The position numbers and the translations under genes are program-made. A DNA stretch of 64,000 nucleotides from contig NZ_CP137624.1 of NCBI RefSeq assembly GCF_033880585.1, forward strand, positions 124,001-188,000. Reading direction: 5' to 3'. A model generated the notes under the pieces. That model worked only from the letters and a program-made list of their open reading frames with translations, had not been told where the DNA came from and did not search any database. Below are positions 31,278 through 38,461 of the stretch, one piece after another. This DNA comes from Lysinibacillus louembei. Lineage in GTDB: Bacteria; Bacillota; Bacilli; Bacillales_A; Planococcaceae. The stretch's first letter is position 1. Each line of letters starts with the position of its first letter.

Positions 31278-31614
31278 CTGCTTCACCTACTATCTCCAGT
31301 TTCCTTAAATCAATACGTGCTATTCGTATCCCCTTCATCGTCCCTTTAACCCCGGTATGACCATAAGCCGCCCTATTTCGCACCGTTGGTGTAGCAAGAT
31401 TTAAATACGATGTCACTTCTTTAGCTGATCCTTCAAACACTAGTTGACCGTCACGATAGACTGTATACCTATACATGTCCTTTCTAGGAGCAAAATCGTG
31501 TTTGCCATAGCCAATCAACTCACGTAACTTTTTGACCTCTGCAACCAATGCAGGATTGCTCTGCCAGTTTGGTGTGTCCAACTCTATTTGTGCTAAACGT
31601 ACAGCTGGTTTCAT
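31264..31614 (-). CDS. Phage protein of unknown function, 116 aa
   Basis: ATG at 31614 with AGGTGATGAAACT; an upstream in-frame start at 31632 would overlap its own site. The sequence contains MYRYTVYRDGQLVFEGSAKE and ATPTVRNRAAYGHTGVKGTM, which resembles small phage DNA-binding domains that read one specificity helix. No firm family. Confidence 0.55.
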   Translation of the reverse strand: MKPAVRLAQIELDTPNWQSNPALVAEVKKLRELIGYGKHDFAPRKDMYRYTVYRDGQLVFEGSAKEVTSYLNLATPTVRNRAAYGHTGVKGTMKGIRIARIDLRKLEIVGEADEVV

Positions 31615-31625
31615 AGTTTCATCAC

Positions 31626-31757
31626 CTACCAAAAATTAATTGCGAAAATAATAGTTAATATAATTGCCCCACCTAATAGTGCAAGATAAGTCAAATCGCT
31701 ATCACTAAGCTCTCGCCAGTCATCAATCATAAAAAAGTAATCTAGTAACCATTTCAT
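31626..31757 (-). CDS. Tiny membrane protein, 43 aa
   Basis: ATG at 31757 with TGGTGGTGAAACA. The product starts MKWLLDYFFMIDDWRELSDS and ends with one membrane helix (LALLGGAIILTIIFAINFW). It sits between two early genes and is coupled to the HTH gene upstream. Confidence 0.5.
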   Translation of the reverse strand: MKWLLDYFFMIDDWRELSDSDLTYLALLGGAIILTIIFAINFW

Positions 31758-31761
31758 TGTT

Positions 31762-32022
31762 TCACCACCAAATTATCATCGCTGGAACTAGTGTCAGCAT
31801 GTGCGCTGCTTGTGCGATTACATCTGCACCAAACATGATGATTGCTGCCTGTGCCTCACAACCAGTTACTTGCGTCCAACGGACCAACGAAAATGGATCA
31901 ATTACCTGTTCATCATTCTCAATTTTAGAAATAGCCGAGCGACTTTTATGTATTGCCTCAGCCATTTCAGATTGAGTCATTTTTGCTTTTACTCTAAATT
32001 TTTTCAAATGTACACCTTGCAT
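31762..32022 (-). CDS. XRE-family HTH regulator with hydrophobic C-terminus
   Basis: An 86-aa protein. The ATG at 32022 has AAGGAAG upstream; a start at 32085 lacks a site. The HTH (KKFRVKAKMTQSEMAEAIHK, then SRSAISKIENDEQVI) is followed by a C-terminal hydrophobic part (MLTLVPAMIIWW), which is unusual and could tether it to the membrane. Several palindromes lie directly upstream and may be its operators. Confidence 0.75.
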   Translation of the reverse strand: MQGVHLKKFRVKAKMTQSEMAEAIHKSRSAISKIENDEQVIDPFSLVRWTQVTGCEAQAAIIMFGADVIAQAAHMLTLVPAMIIWW

Positions 32023-32060
32023 ATTTTTCTTCCTTCCAATTTCCTTAGTGTTCGAAATTA

Positions 32061-32151
32061 GAACATGTTCCCACATCGAACACATGTATATTAAATTTTG
32101 TTGTATTATTTAGTTAGCAAGTTAACTTGCATTGAGCTATTGCCCTAGCTC
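32061..32151. promoter_or_regulatory. Palindrome cluster upstream of the HTH gene
   Basis: GAACATGTTC at 32061-32070, CGAACACATGTATA at 32077-32090 (partly like a Bacillus LexA box), a perfect 14-bp GCAAGTTAACTTGC at 32117-32130, and GAGCTA-6-TAGCTC at 32134-32151. Together they occupy the leader of the regulator gene and suggest autoregulation or SOS input. Confidence 0.45.
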
Positions 32152-32152
32152 T

Positions 32153-32176
32153 TCTTAAAACCGATAGCCCTCGGTT
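32153..32176 (-). terminator. Terminator after the DUF771-like gene
   Basis: The minus strand reads AACCGA-GGGCTA-TCGGTT followed by TTAAG. The hairpin begins at the stop codon of the gene at 32175-32450. The tail of U is short, so termination may be partial. Confidence 0.5.
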
Positions 32177-32450
32177 ATGGCTGCTTATCAAGCCAAGTTT
32201 CAAGATAAGCAGCAACCTTTTTTGGCGACATTAACCACTTTCCACCAACTTTCTTTTTTGGGAAGTCAGGTAGCCAAAAAAATGTATTAAACACAAAACT
32301 ACGTGACATACAAGTTTTTTCGCAAAGCTTGTTTACATCCCAAAAGACAAATTCGTTTTCTACTTGATCTAACCTTGCTTTAGCCTCCTTGCGCATTTCT
32401 TCTTGAGCCATGTCAAGAAATTGTGCTTCATCAAATTGAATTAGCCCCAT
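32175..32450 (-). CDS. DUF771-like/excisionase-type DNA-binding protein
   Basis: A 91-aa protein; the ATG at 32450 follows AAGGAGGGAAAGT, whereas 32495 does not. The region WDVNKLCEKTCMSRSFVFNT, then WLPDFPKKKVGGKWLMSPKK, is a winged-helix MerR/excisionase-like DNA-binding domain as in DUF771 phage proteins. It is near the antirepressor. Confidence 0.65.
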   Translation of the reverse strand: MGLIQFDEAQFLDMAQEEMRKEAKARLDQVENEFVFWDVNKLCEKTCMSRSFVFNTFFWLPDFPKKKVGGKWLMSPKKVAAYLETWLDKQP

Positions 32451-32487
32451 ACTTTCCCTCCTTACATATGGCGCTTTTGCGCCTTCC

Positions 32488-32697
32488 TCATTCATTTAAA
32501 CTTTCAGCGAATTTAATAGAATCTTGAAGCACTTCGATAATTTGTTTTGCCTCGTCAACTCCGATATAAACTTCTGCAACATCTCTTTTACCATCTTCAT
32601 AAAATGAAGATAATGAAAACAAAAATCCACAATCCTCACCGATTTGTGTTTTTACCTCAAAATTAGCGTCGCCCATCGAAATATTCTTAATAGTCAT
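32488..32697 (-). CDS. Small phage protein, 69 aa
   Basis: A small alpha/beta protein (MTIKNISMGDANFEVKTQIG, then VAEVYIGVDEAKQIIEVLQD). It follows the antirepressor gene after 2 nt. Function unknown. Confidence 0.55.
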   Translation of the reverse strand: MTIKNISMGDANFEVKTQIGEDCGFLFSLSSFYEDGKRDVAEVYIGVDEAKQIIEVLQDSIKFAESLNE

Positions 32698-32699
32698 TT

Positions 32700-33437
32700 T
32701 TATGCTCCTTCGTTTTTAAATTCTTTGTATAAAATCTCCAATAGAGCAACTTGCCCTTTACCCGTAATGAGAGGCGTTCCTTTTTGGACATCTCCATCTG
32801 TTCTAGCGATGATAGCGGGGCGAACTCTGAACCAACCATTTTCAATATAACGCTGTTTAGGTAGATTCTTTTCAGCGCCTTCTTGACGTATTAAGTAGCC
32901 GTTGTCACGAAGCCATGCCATTAACTTATTACGACCGATGTTTATTCCGTGTTTTTCGTATATCATTTTTGCGAATGTACCTATATTTACTGCTCCATCT
33001 GAAATCGCCACAACTCGTCCGAATTTTGTATATGGCTTGTCTTCTTGAATTTGAGTTTCGAGTTGAATGATTTTCTGTTGTTGAAAGTCCATAGCACGTT
33101 TGATAACCATTTCCGGACTATTCCAAAGACGTTCAAGGTGCAAGAAATACTGTCGCGCTTGTTTACCCTTTTCATTACGTTGAATCATAGAAATTTCTTT
33201 CGCCATATCTAATTTCAATGCGTGGTCAGTGATTTTTCGTATACCGCCGAAAGCCGTTACGTCAGGCTCATTTTTGAGAAACACGGTGAAATCAACATTT
33301 TCAGTGAATCCGTAGTCAAACATCCTTTTAATCCAGTCCATATACTTAGTGCTAATACCTAAAAACTCATGAAGCTCACGACCACTTACAATGATTTCCC
33401 CTTGCTCATTAGTTGCTGTTTGGATTAGTTGATCCAT
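32700..33437 (-). CDS. Phage antirepressor, AntA/AntB plus KilAC domains
   Basis: A 245-aa protein. The N-terminal AntA/AntB domain (VSGRELHEFLGISTKYMDWI, then YGFTENVDFTVFLKNE) and C-terminal KilAC/ANT domain (DGAVNIGTFAKMIYEKHGIN, then RNKLMAWLRDNGYLIR) are clear. Such proteins antagonise the CI repressor during induction. It is second in the rightward-to-left early operon, after the Cro-like gene. Confidence 0.9.
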   Translation of the reverse strand: MDQLIQTATNEQGEIIVSGRELHEFLGISTKYMDWIKRMFDYGFTENVDFTVFLKNEPDVTAFGGIRKITDHALKLDMAKEISMIQRNEKGKQARQYFLHLERLWNSPEMVIKRAMDFQQQKIIQLETQIQEDKPYTKFGRVVAISDGAVNIGTFAKMIYEKHGINIGRNKLMAWLRDNGYLIRQEGAEKNLPKQRYIENGWFRVRPAIIARTDGDVQKGTPLITGKGQVALLEILYKEFKNEGA

Positions 33438-33447
33438 ATAAACCCTC

Positions 33448-33684
33448 CTATGCTAATTTCTTAAGAAACATATCGTGTCTATTTTCCGCAAAAAAAATTG
33501 AATCTACAGTCGTTTGGTAATAATCCGCGATTTTTTTTGCGAGAGGTAAAGACGGTGTTCTATCCCCACGTTCAATAGCTCCTAACATCTGTGGTGTTAT
33601 ACCTAAGTCTGCCGCCACATCAGTTCGCCCTTTATTTCCACGTAATTCAATTAAACGAGCGCGAATGTTATTGGGGTTTTTCAT
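33448..33684 (-). CDS. Cro-like repressor of the lytic/lysogenic switch
   Basis: A 78-aa XRE HTH protein (RARLIELRGNKGRTDVAADL, then GITPQMLGAIERGDRTPSLP), divergent from the CI gene. Strong site AAAGGAGGTGATATC before ATG. Expression comes from the promoter at 33729-33758, which is covered by operator 2. Confidence 0.85.
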   Translation of the reverse strand: MKNPNNIRARLIELRGNKGRTDVAADLGITPQMLGAIERGDRTPSLPLAKKIADYYQTTVDSIFFAENRHDMFLKKLA

Positions 33685-33700
33685 GATATCACCTCCTTTA

Positions 33701-33816
33701 AGAAACGTTTTGTTTCTGAATTAATCCCATCTTATCAGAAACGTTTTGTTTCTGTCAATACTTTTAAGAAACTTTTTGTTTCTTTTTTTACTTTTTAGTA
33801 GAAACGTAGAGTTTCT
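33701..33816. promoter_or_regulatory. Switch region with four 17-bp operators
   Basis: Three near-identical copies of AGAAACGTTTTGTTTCT at 33701-33717, 33737-33753 and 33767-33783 (last with one change) and a diverged fourth (AGAAACGTAGAGTTTCT) at 33800-33816. All are palindromic with AGAAAC/GTTTCT half-sites. Operator 2 fills the spacer of the leftward promoter; operator 4 lies just upstream of the rightward -10 at 33822-33827. Confidence 0.9.
33729..33758 (-). promoter_or_regulatory. Lytic (cro/early) promoter
   Basis: -35 TTGACA (33758-33753, minus), an 18-nt spacer containing operator 2, -10 TAAGAT (33734-33729). Repressor bound to operator 2 would block polymerase directly. Confidence 0.7.
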
Positions 33817-33821
33817 GCTTA

Positions 33822-33827
33822 TATAAT
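33822..33827 (+). promoter_or_regulatory. Repressor-gene promoter -10
   Basis: A perfect TATAAT at 33822-33827, 22 nt before the CI ATG. The -35 region overlaps operator 4 and is poor (TAGAAA at 17-nt spacing), which suits an autoregulated or activated promoter. Confidence 0.6.
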
Positions 33828-33849
33828 CAATTTCGAAGAGGTGAAAAGT

Positions 33850-34263
33850 ATGTTTTCTGAACGGTTGAAAAAACTAAGGAAGTCAAAAAATCTAAGTCAA
33901 TATGAATTGGCAGATAGATTAGGTTTTTCAAGAGGGAAATTAGCAAATTATGAGCAAGGAACACGTGAACCAGATTTCTCTACATTAGAGTTAATCGCTA
34001 AATTCTTTGATGTATCAACTGATTATTTGTTAGGTGTAGGAAGCAGTAAGACCGAATATGACAATAAAGCAGAAAAAGACATCGCCAAACGTTTGAAACA
34101 GTTCGAAGCAGACCTCGAAAATTCGGACGGTCTAGCCTTTGACGGCGAACCTTTAAGCGATGAAGCAAAAGAATCGTTACTGGAATCAATGGAATTACTA
34201 CTTAGACAAACCCAGCGAATCAATAAAAAATATACGCCAAAGAAATACAGAAACGATGAATAA
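33850..34263 (+). CDS. CI-like phage repressor
   Basis: A 137-aa protein. The GTG at 33841 overlaps the ribosome binding site; the ATG at 33850 follows GAAGAGGTG and is preferred. The N-terminal HTH (SERLKKLRKSKNLSQYELAD, then RLGFSRGKLANYEQGTREPD) is followed by a short acidic linker and a helical C-terminus. There is no LexA-type peptidase domain, so induction probably depends on cleavage by the neighbouring ImmA-type protease, as in ICEBs1 and phi105-like phages. Confidence 0.88.
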   Translation: MFSERLKKLRKSKNLSQYELADRLGFSRGKLANYEQGTREPDFSTLELIAKFFDVSTDYLLGVGSSKTEYDNKAEKDIAKRLKQFEADLENSDGLAFDGEPLSDEAKESLLESMELLLRQTQRINKKYTPKKYRNDE

Positions 34264-34294
34264 AAAGTATAAACTATAGTGTAAAGCGAAGTGA

Positions 34295-34741
34295 TTGCGA
34301 TTGTGGATAAAAAACATAGTTAAACAATTACAAGAGAAATATAATACTGGATGCCCTTACTCTCTAGCTACACACTTGAATATTCACGTACTACAACACG
34401 ACTTACATCACGAAATTAACGGATATTACAAATATGACAGGCGCAATCGGTATATTGTGATAAATAACAATTTAGATAAACAGATGCAACGCGTTGTCTG
34501 TGCTCATGAATTAGGACACGCAGTATTGCACAAAAGAGTTAACACACCGTTCATGCGAAATAATACACTTTTATCTGTTGATAAAATCGAGCGTGAAGCT
34601 AATAAATTTGCAGCAGAATTGTTAATAACGGATAGTGATTTATTTGATTTTCATGAACAAAAAACAATATATGATGTAGCTACCTTACATAATGTTCCTA
34701 TTCAACTTGCGGAACTGAAATATAAGGGGCTATTTTTATAA
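34295..34741 (+). CDS. ImmA/IrrE-type metalloprotease
   Basis: A 148-aa protein with the zinc motif CAHELGHAVLHKR and a downstream REANKFAAELLI glutamate helix, as in ImmA. The start may be TTG at 34295 or TTG at 34301; both are weak. ImmA-type proteases cleave the partner ImmR/CI repressor to induce the element. Same strand as, and directly after, the repressor gene. Confidence 0.9.
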   Translation: MRLWIKNIVKQLQEKYNTGCPYSLATHLNIHVLQHDLHHEINGYYKYDRRNRYIVINNNLDKQMQRVVCAHELGHAVLHKRVNTPFMRNNTLLSVDKIEREANKFAAELLITDSDLFDFHEQKTIYDVATLHNVPIQLAELKYKGLFL

Positions 34742-34783
34742 ATATCAAAAGAACAAATGTTCTAAAAAGTATGAGGTGATAAT

Positions 34784-35890
34784 ATGGCGTACTATCGCAA
34801 ACGCGGTAACTCTTGGGAATATAGAATAAAATACAATGAAAGTGGACAACAAAAAACATTATCTAAAAGTGGATTCTCTTCTAAATCCGCTGCACGTGCT
34901 GCTGCAATATTAGTTGAAGAAAAATTGTTTAAAGGTGGCATTGATGAAGTACGTAAGGGAGAAATGTTGTTTGAGGACTGGGTACAACGCTACAAAAAAA
35001 TCCATGATTCCCAGCGCCGTGAATCCAGTAATGTTTCAGCTGAAAATGGACAAAAAAAGTTATTAGCACGATTTAGTGGCTATAAATTAAAGAACATAAA
35101 TCGTGAAGAATACCAAATCTTTATAAATGAATTATTATTTGAACATGATTATAGTAAGAACACCGTTGACAGAATACATGGTGAAATGATGTCTATTATC
35201 AATACTGCTGTGGAACACGAACGACTTGAGAAAAATAAATTACGTTCTATTTCTATCAAAAAAGATGAAGACAACAATAAAATAATATTTTTGACTTTAG
35301 AGGAATCACAAAAGTTGCTAGAAGTTATGGAAACACAAGAAATGTTTAAAAAAGTGATGGTGCATATTTTACTCAAAACAGGTATTCGTAGCGGCGAACT
35401 TTTGGGTTTAATGTGGAAAGATATAAGCTTTGAAAATCAAACTATGACAATTGATCGTCAACGCACTCGAGACGGCTTAGGACCGTTAAAAACTGATGCA
35501 TCATATCGAACAATAGTTATTGACGACGAGTTAAATGACTTATTAAAAGAATTTCAAGCATGGCAAGAAGAAAATAAATCTAATGATGATACTTATATAG
35601 AATCAGAGTATGTCATGGTAGATGAAACAGGCAAGTTATTTTATCATACAAAACCACAAGATATGATGAAAAACTTTTTACGTTATGCTAAAATACCTGA
35701 AAGAAAATCAACACATTTACTACGACACACACATGCTGTTTTATTGTTAGAGGCAGGGGTCGATATTAAAACAGTATCCACTAGGTTGGGGCATAAAAAT
35801 ATAAATATTACAGCAAACACATATTTGCATGTCACTCAAAATCATGAACAAAAATCCATCGAAAAATTTATAAACTACCTCAATTTTTGA
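34784..35890 (+). CDS. int: Tyrosine recombinase integrase
   Basis: A 368-aa integrase with an AP2-like N-terminal arm (YYRKRGNSWEYRIKYNESGQ), SAM-like core-binding domain and catalytic domain: Arg in LKTGIRSGELLGLMW, HLLRHTHA (H-x-x-R), LGHKN and the Tyr nucleophile in ITANTYLHVTQ. It is the last prophage gene; the attachment site should lie between its stop and about 35,970. Confidence 0.95.
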   Translation: MAYYRKRGNSWEYRIKYNESGQQKTLSKSGFSSKSAARAAAILVEEKLFKGGIDEVRKGEMLFEDWVQRYKKIHDSQRRESSNVSAENGQKKLLARFSGYKLKNINREEYQIFINELLFEHDYSKNTVDRIHGEMMSIINTAVEHERLEKNKLRSISIKKDEDNNKIIFLTLEESQKLLEVMETQEMFKKVMVHILLKTGIRSGELLGLMWKDISFENQTMTIDRQRTRDGLGPLKTDASYRTIVIDDELNDLLKEFQAWQEENKSNDDTYIESEYVMVDETGKLFYHTKPQDMMKNFLRYAKIPERKSTHLLRHTHAVLLLEAGVDIKTVSTRLGHKNINITANTYLHVTQNHEQKSIEKFINYLNF

Positions 35891-35974
35891 GCTTCAGGGG
35901 TCAAAAAGGGGACAAATGCTATTATCCCCTTCAATAATCCCTTATAAACCCTGATATAAAGCCACCTATTTTAT
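35891..35974. other. Probable prophage attachment region
   Basis: The 84 nt between the integrase stop and the ktrB stop must contain the right attachment site, since integrase genes usually lie next to it. No tRNA gene is present. The core sequence cannot be defined because the other prophage end is outside the window. Confidence 0.45.
35902..35931 (-). terminator. Terminator downstream of ktrB
   Basis: The minus strand reads AAGGGGA, a 12-nt loop, TCCCCTT followed by TTT. It ends the minus-strand K+ transporter transcript and lies inside the presumed attachment region. Confidence 0.55.
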
Positions 35975-37324
35975 TTACCCAATAATTACCCGTTCCTTTG
36001 GATAATGGTATTTCAATTTTTTCGTATTGCCACCTAGCGTATATAAAAACGAAATAATGCCGACACGCCCGATAAACATTAGCACCATGATGACTAGCTT
36101 ACCAAATGTCGATAAATCGTTTGTAATGCCAAGAGACATACCACATGTTCCGAATGCGGAGGTAATTTCAAAGATTAGCTGTGTCGCTGTTGCATGTGGC
36201 TCTGAAATTAACAGCATAATCGTTGCTAAAAATACCATAAATAATGCTAATGTAATGACAACAAATGAGCGGAACACATCAATCATATGCACTTCACGTC
36301 CGAATATTTGAATCTCCTCACGACCATTTGCATATGAAATTAAAAATAAAATGGCAATTGCAAACGTCGTTGTGCGAATCCCCCCACCAACTGAGCTAGG
36401 CGATGATCCGATAAACATTAAAAAGCTCATAAAGACATCTGTCGCCTCACCGAATGTTTGCACATCATAAGTTGTTAAACCTGCTGAGCGTGTCGAAACG
36501 GAATGGTACATCGCTGAAAAAAATGCCTCATGCCATGACATTCCTTTAAATGAATGAAAGCTTTCGAGTGCTAAAATGCCGAATGTACCAATAATAAACA
36601 AGATGCCATATGTTGCTGTCGTAATTTTCGTAAATAGACTAAAGCGGAATGTTGGATCTTTTTTCATTAAAAACAGCTTCAATTCAATTAATACAGGGAA
36701 GCCGATTGCGCCAAGCACAATTAATAGCATCGTGACAAATTGCACGAAATAATCCAAATGGAATGGCTGTAAGCTCATGCCTGTAATATCAAAGCCGCCG
36801 TTTGTCGTTGCCGAAATGGATGTGAAAATACCATGTGTTAATGCTTCTTGCCATGTATCAAAATAACGCTTAAAATGCAAGGTTAGCACAATTGCTCCAG
36901 CAGCCTCGATGAAAAATAATATTTTCACGATTTCGCGAATTAATTGGACAACGCCTGATAATTTATATTGATTATGGTCAATCATAATTAATTGTCTTTC
37001 ACGCATGCCAATTCGCTTACCTACAAGTAACCAAATAAATGTACCAAGCGACATAATGCCGATTGCCCCTAATTGCAAAACAATTAGCAGCATAACAAGT
37101 CCAAATGTCGTATACGTTTCCGAAATATCAAAAACAGTTAAGCCTGTTACACTGACTGCACTTACTGCTGTAAATAATGTATCTAAATAAGCGACTTCAA
37201 TGCCCTCCTGATGCACCCATGGCAATCGAAGTAAAAAAAATGATGTTGCAATCGCTATAAAATAATAAGATACAAGTAGCTGGAATGGCGTAACTAATCT
37301 TAGTTGCTTCTTTTTCTTTTTCAT
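35975..37324 (-). CDS. KtrB-type potassium transporter subunit
   Basis: A polytopic membrane protein of about 449 aa, of the Trk/Ktr/HKT family. Four pore repeats with selectivity-filter-like sequences are visible (SVTGLTVFD, TTNGGFDIT, STRSAGLTT, GTCGMSLGI), separated by paired helices. It forms the translocating dimer gated by a cytosolic KtrA/KtrC subunit encoded elsewhere. ATG at 37324 with GGAAAGGGC upstream. It resembles KtrB/KtrD; which one cannot be told. Confidence 0.9.
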   Translation of the reverse strand: MKKKKKQLRLVTPFQLLVSYYFIAIATSFFLLRLPWVHQEGIEVAYLDTLFTAVSAVSVTGLTVFDISETYTTFGLVMLLIVLQLGAIGIMSLGTFIWLLVGKRIGMRERQLIMIDHNQYKLSGVVQLIREIVKILFFIEAAGAIVLTLHFKRYFDTWQEALTHGIFTSISATTNGGFDITGMSLQPFHLDYFVQFVTMLLIVLGAIGFPVLIELKLFLMKKDPTFRFSLFTKITTATYGILFIIGTFGILALESFHSFKGMSWHEAFFSAMYHSVSTRSAGLTTYDVQTFGEATDVFMSFLMFIGSSPSSVGGGIRTTTFAIAILFLISYANGREEIQIFGREVHMIDVFRSFVVITLALFMVFLATIMLLISEPHATATQLIFEITSAFGTCGMSLGITNDLSTFGKLVIMVLMFIGRVGIISFLYTLGGNTKKLKYHYPKERVIIG

Positions 37325-37400
37325 CAAAATGCCCTTTCCTTCTCTAAGTAGTCATTAGTATAGACAATGTTAGGAAAAAAGAAAAGGGGTATAACTCACT

Positions 37401-37437
37401 AAAAAAGCAACTATCGAAAAGTTATCCGATAGTTGCC
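37401..37437 (-). terminator. Terminator after terC
   Basis: GCAACTATCG and CGATAGTTGC form a 10-bp perfect stem followed on the minus strand by six T. It directly follows the stop of the TerC gene. Confidence 0.85.
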
Positions 37438-37442
37438 TTCAA

Positions 37443-38204
37443 TTAAGCCTCTTGTTTTTTATTTTTCGCTACGCTGAAGAAGTAACCACCTGCTGCGATT
37501 GCTACTAACACAACCCAGAATGTCACTTTCCATAATGTTGAATGTGGAAAATCGTGTGGAATTAACGCTACTTTTTCATGTGCTAATGTTAAAATAACTA
37601 ATTTAACCCCTACCCAGCCAACAATTAAAAATGCCGCTGTTTCAAGAGATGGTAGCTTGTTCAATATTTTTACAAACCATTGCGCTGCAAAACGCATAAT
37701 GATTAAGCCAATTAAACCACCTAGGAACATTACTGAGAATTGCCCTGCGTTAATGCCGCCAACATGATATTCTGTCAAATGTGGTAATGTCACTGCAATC
37801 GCTACTGCTGCAAGCATTGAGTCGATTGCGAACGCAATATCAGCTAACTCTACCTTCACAACCGTCATCCAGAAGCCAGAGCCTTTCTTTTCCTTCACTT
37901 GCTCTTCACCATCGTCTTTTTTGAACTTTGCATCATAAATATGTTTAGCTGAAATAAATAATAAATAGGCTGCACCTAAAGCTTGAATTTGCCAATAGTT
38001 AACAAGTATCGTGATTAAAAATAAAGCAGCAAATCTAAATATAAATGCCCCGAATAATCCATAAAATAAAGCCTTCTTTTGTTGTTCCTGCGGTAAATGC
38101 TTTACCATAACTGCCATAACGACTGCATTGTCGGCTGCAAGCAAGCCTTCCAATACAACAAGTACAACAAGTACCCATGCGTATTCTAATAATATTGCTT
38201 CCAT
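37443..38204 (-). CDS. TerC family membrane protein, probable Mn2+ exporter
   Basis: A 253-aa protein; the ATG at 38204 follows GAGGAGGAATTGATA. There are seven or so membrane segments. The TerC signatures EGLLAADNAVVMAVMVK and VELADIAFAIDSMLAAVA place conserved acidic residues within the membrane. TerC/YkoY proteins export Mn2+, including for metalation of secreted enzymes. The upstream yybP-ykoY riboswitch supports this strongly. Confidence 0.92.
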   Translation of the reverse strand: MEAILLEYAWVLVVLVVLEGLLAADNAVVMAVMVKHLPQEQQKKALFYGLFGAFIFRFAALFLITILVNYWQIQALGAAYLLFISAKHIYDAKFKKDDGEEQVKEKKGSGFWMTVVKVELADIAFAIDSMLAAVAIAVTLPHLTEYHVGGINAGQFSVMFLGGLIGLIIMRFAAQWFVKILNKLPSLETAAFLIVGWVGVKLVILTLAHEKVALIPHDFPHSTLWKVTFWVVLVAIAAGGYFFSVAKNKKQEA

Positions 38205-38257
38205 TATCAATTCCTCCTCTATCTTTTGTATACCCATTTCCTATACTTTTAAGGCAA

Positions 38258-38414
38258 CAAAAAAGACCTATGCCTAAAAAACAGGCAAAGGTCTTGCTAA
38301 GCAAATTCATTGCTATCACACCCGATGGCAATCACCATGTAATGACGAATGTGAAATAAGTTCATTAAGGCTGCAAGGTGCAGTCCCTCAGTTCTTATAG
38401 CTACTCCCCTTTGA
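38258..38414 (-). ncRNA. yybP-ykoY manganese riboswitch with terminator
   Basis: On the minus strand the leader begins AAAGGGGAGTAGC and ends GCAAGACCTTTGCC, the two conserved arms of the yybP-ykoY class. Between them are a long helper stem and CATCGGGTGTGAT. The second arm is part of a 13-bp hairpin (38263-38275 with 38283-38295) followed by six T, a terminator. Mn2+ binding should prevent termination and turn terC on. Confidence 0.88.
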
Positions 38415-38461
38415 CATAATGTCAATGGATATTCAACTGTAGGAATAGTATACTTGAAACT

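Noticed and set aside
33701-33816. Possible CRISPR-like array
   Set aside because: Four short palindromic repeats with spacers under 20 nt between divergent repressor genes are operators, not CRISPR.
35891-35974. tRNA gene as integration target
   Set aside because: No cloverleaf-like sequence is visible next to the integrase; the host gene at the border is ktrB.
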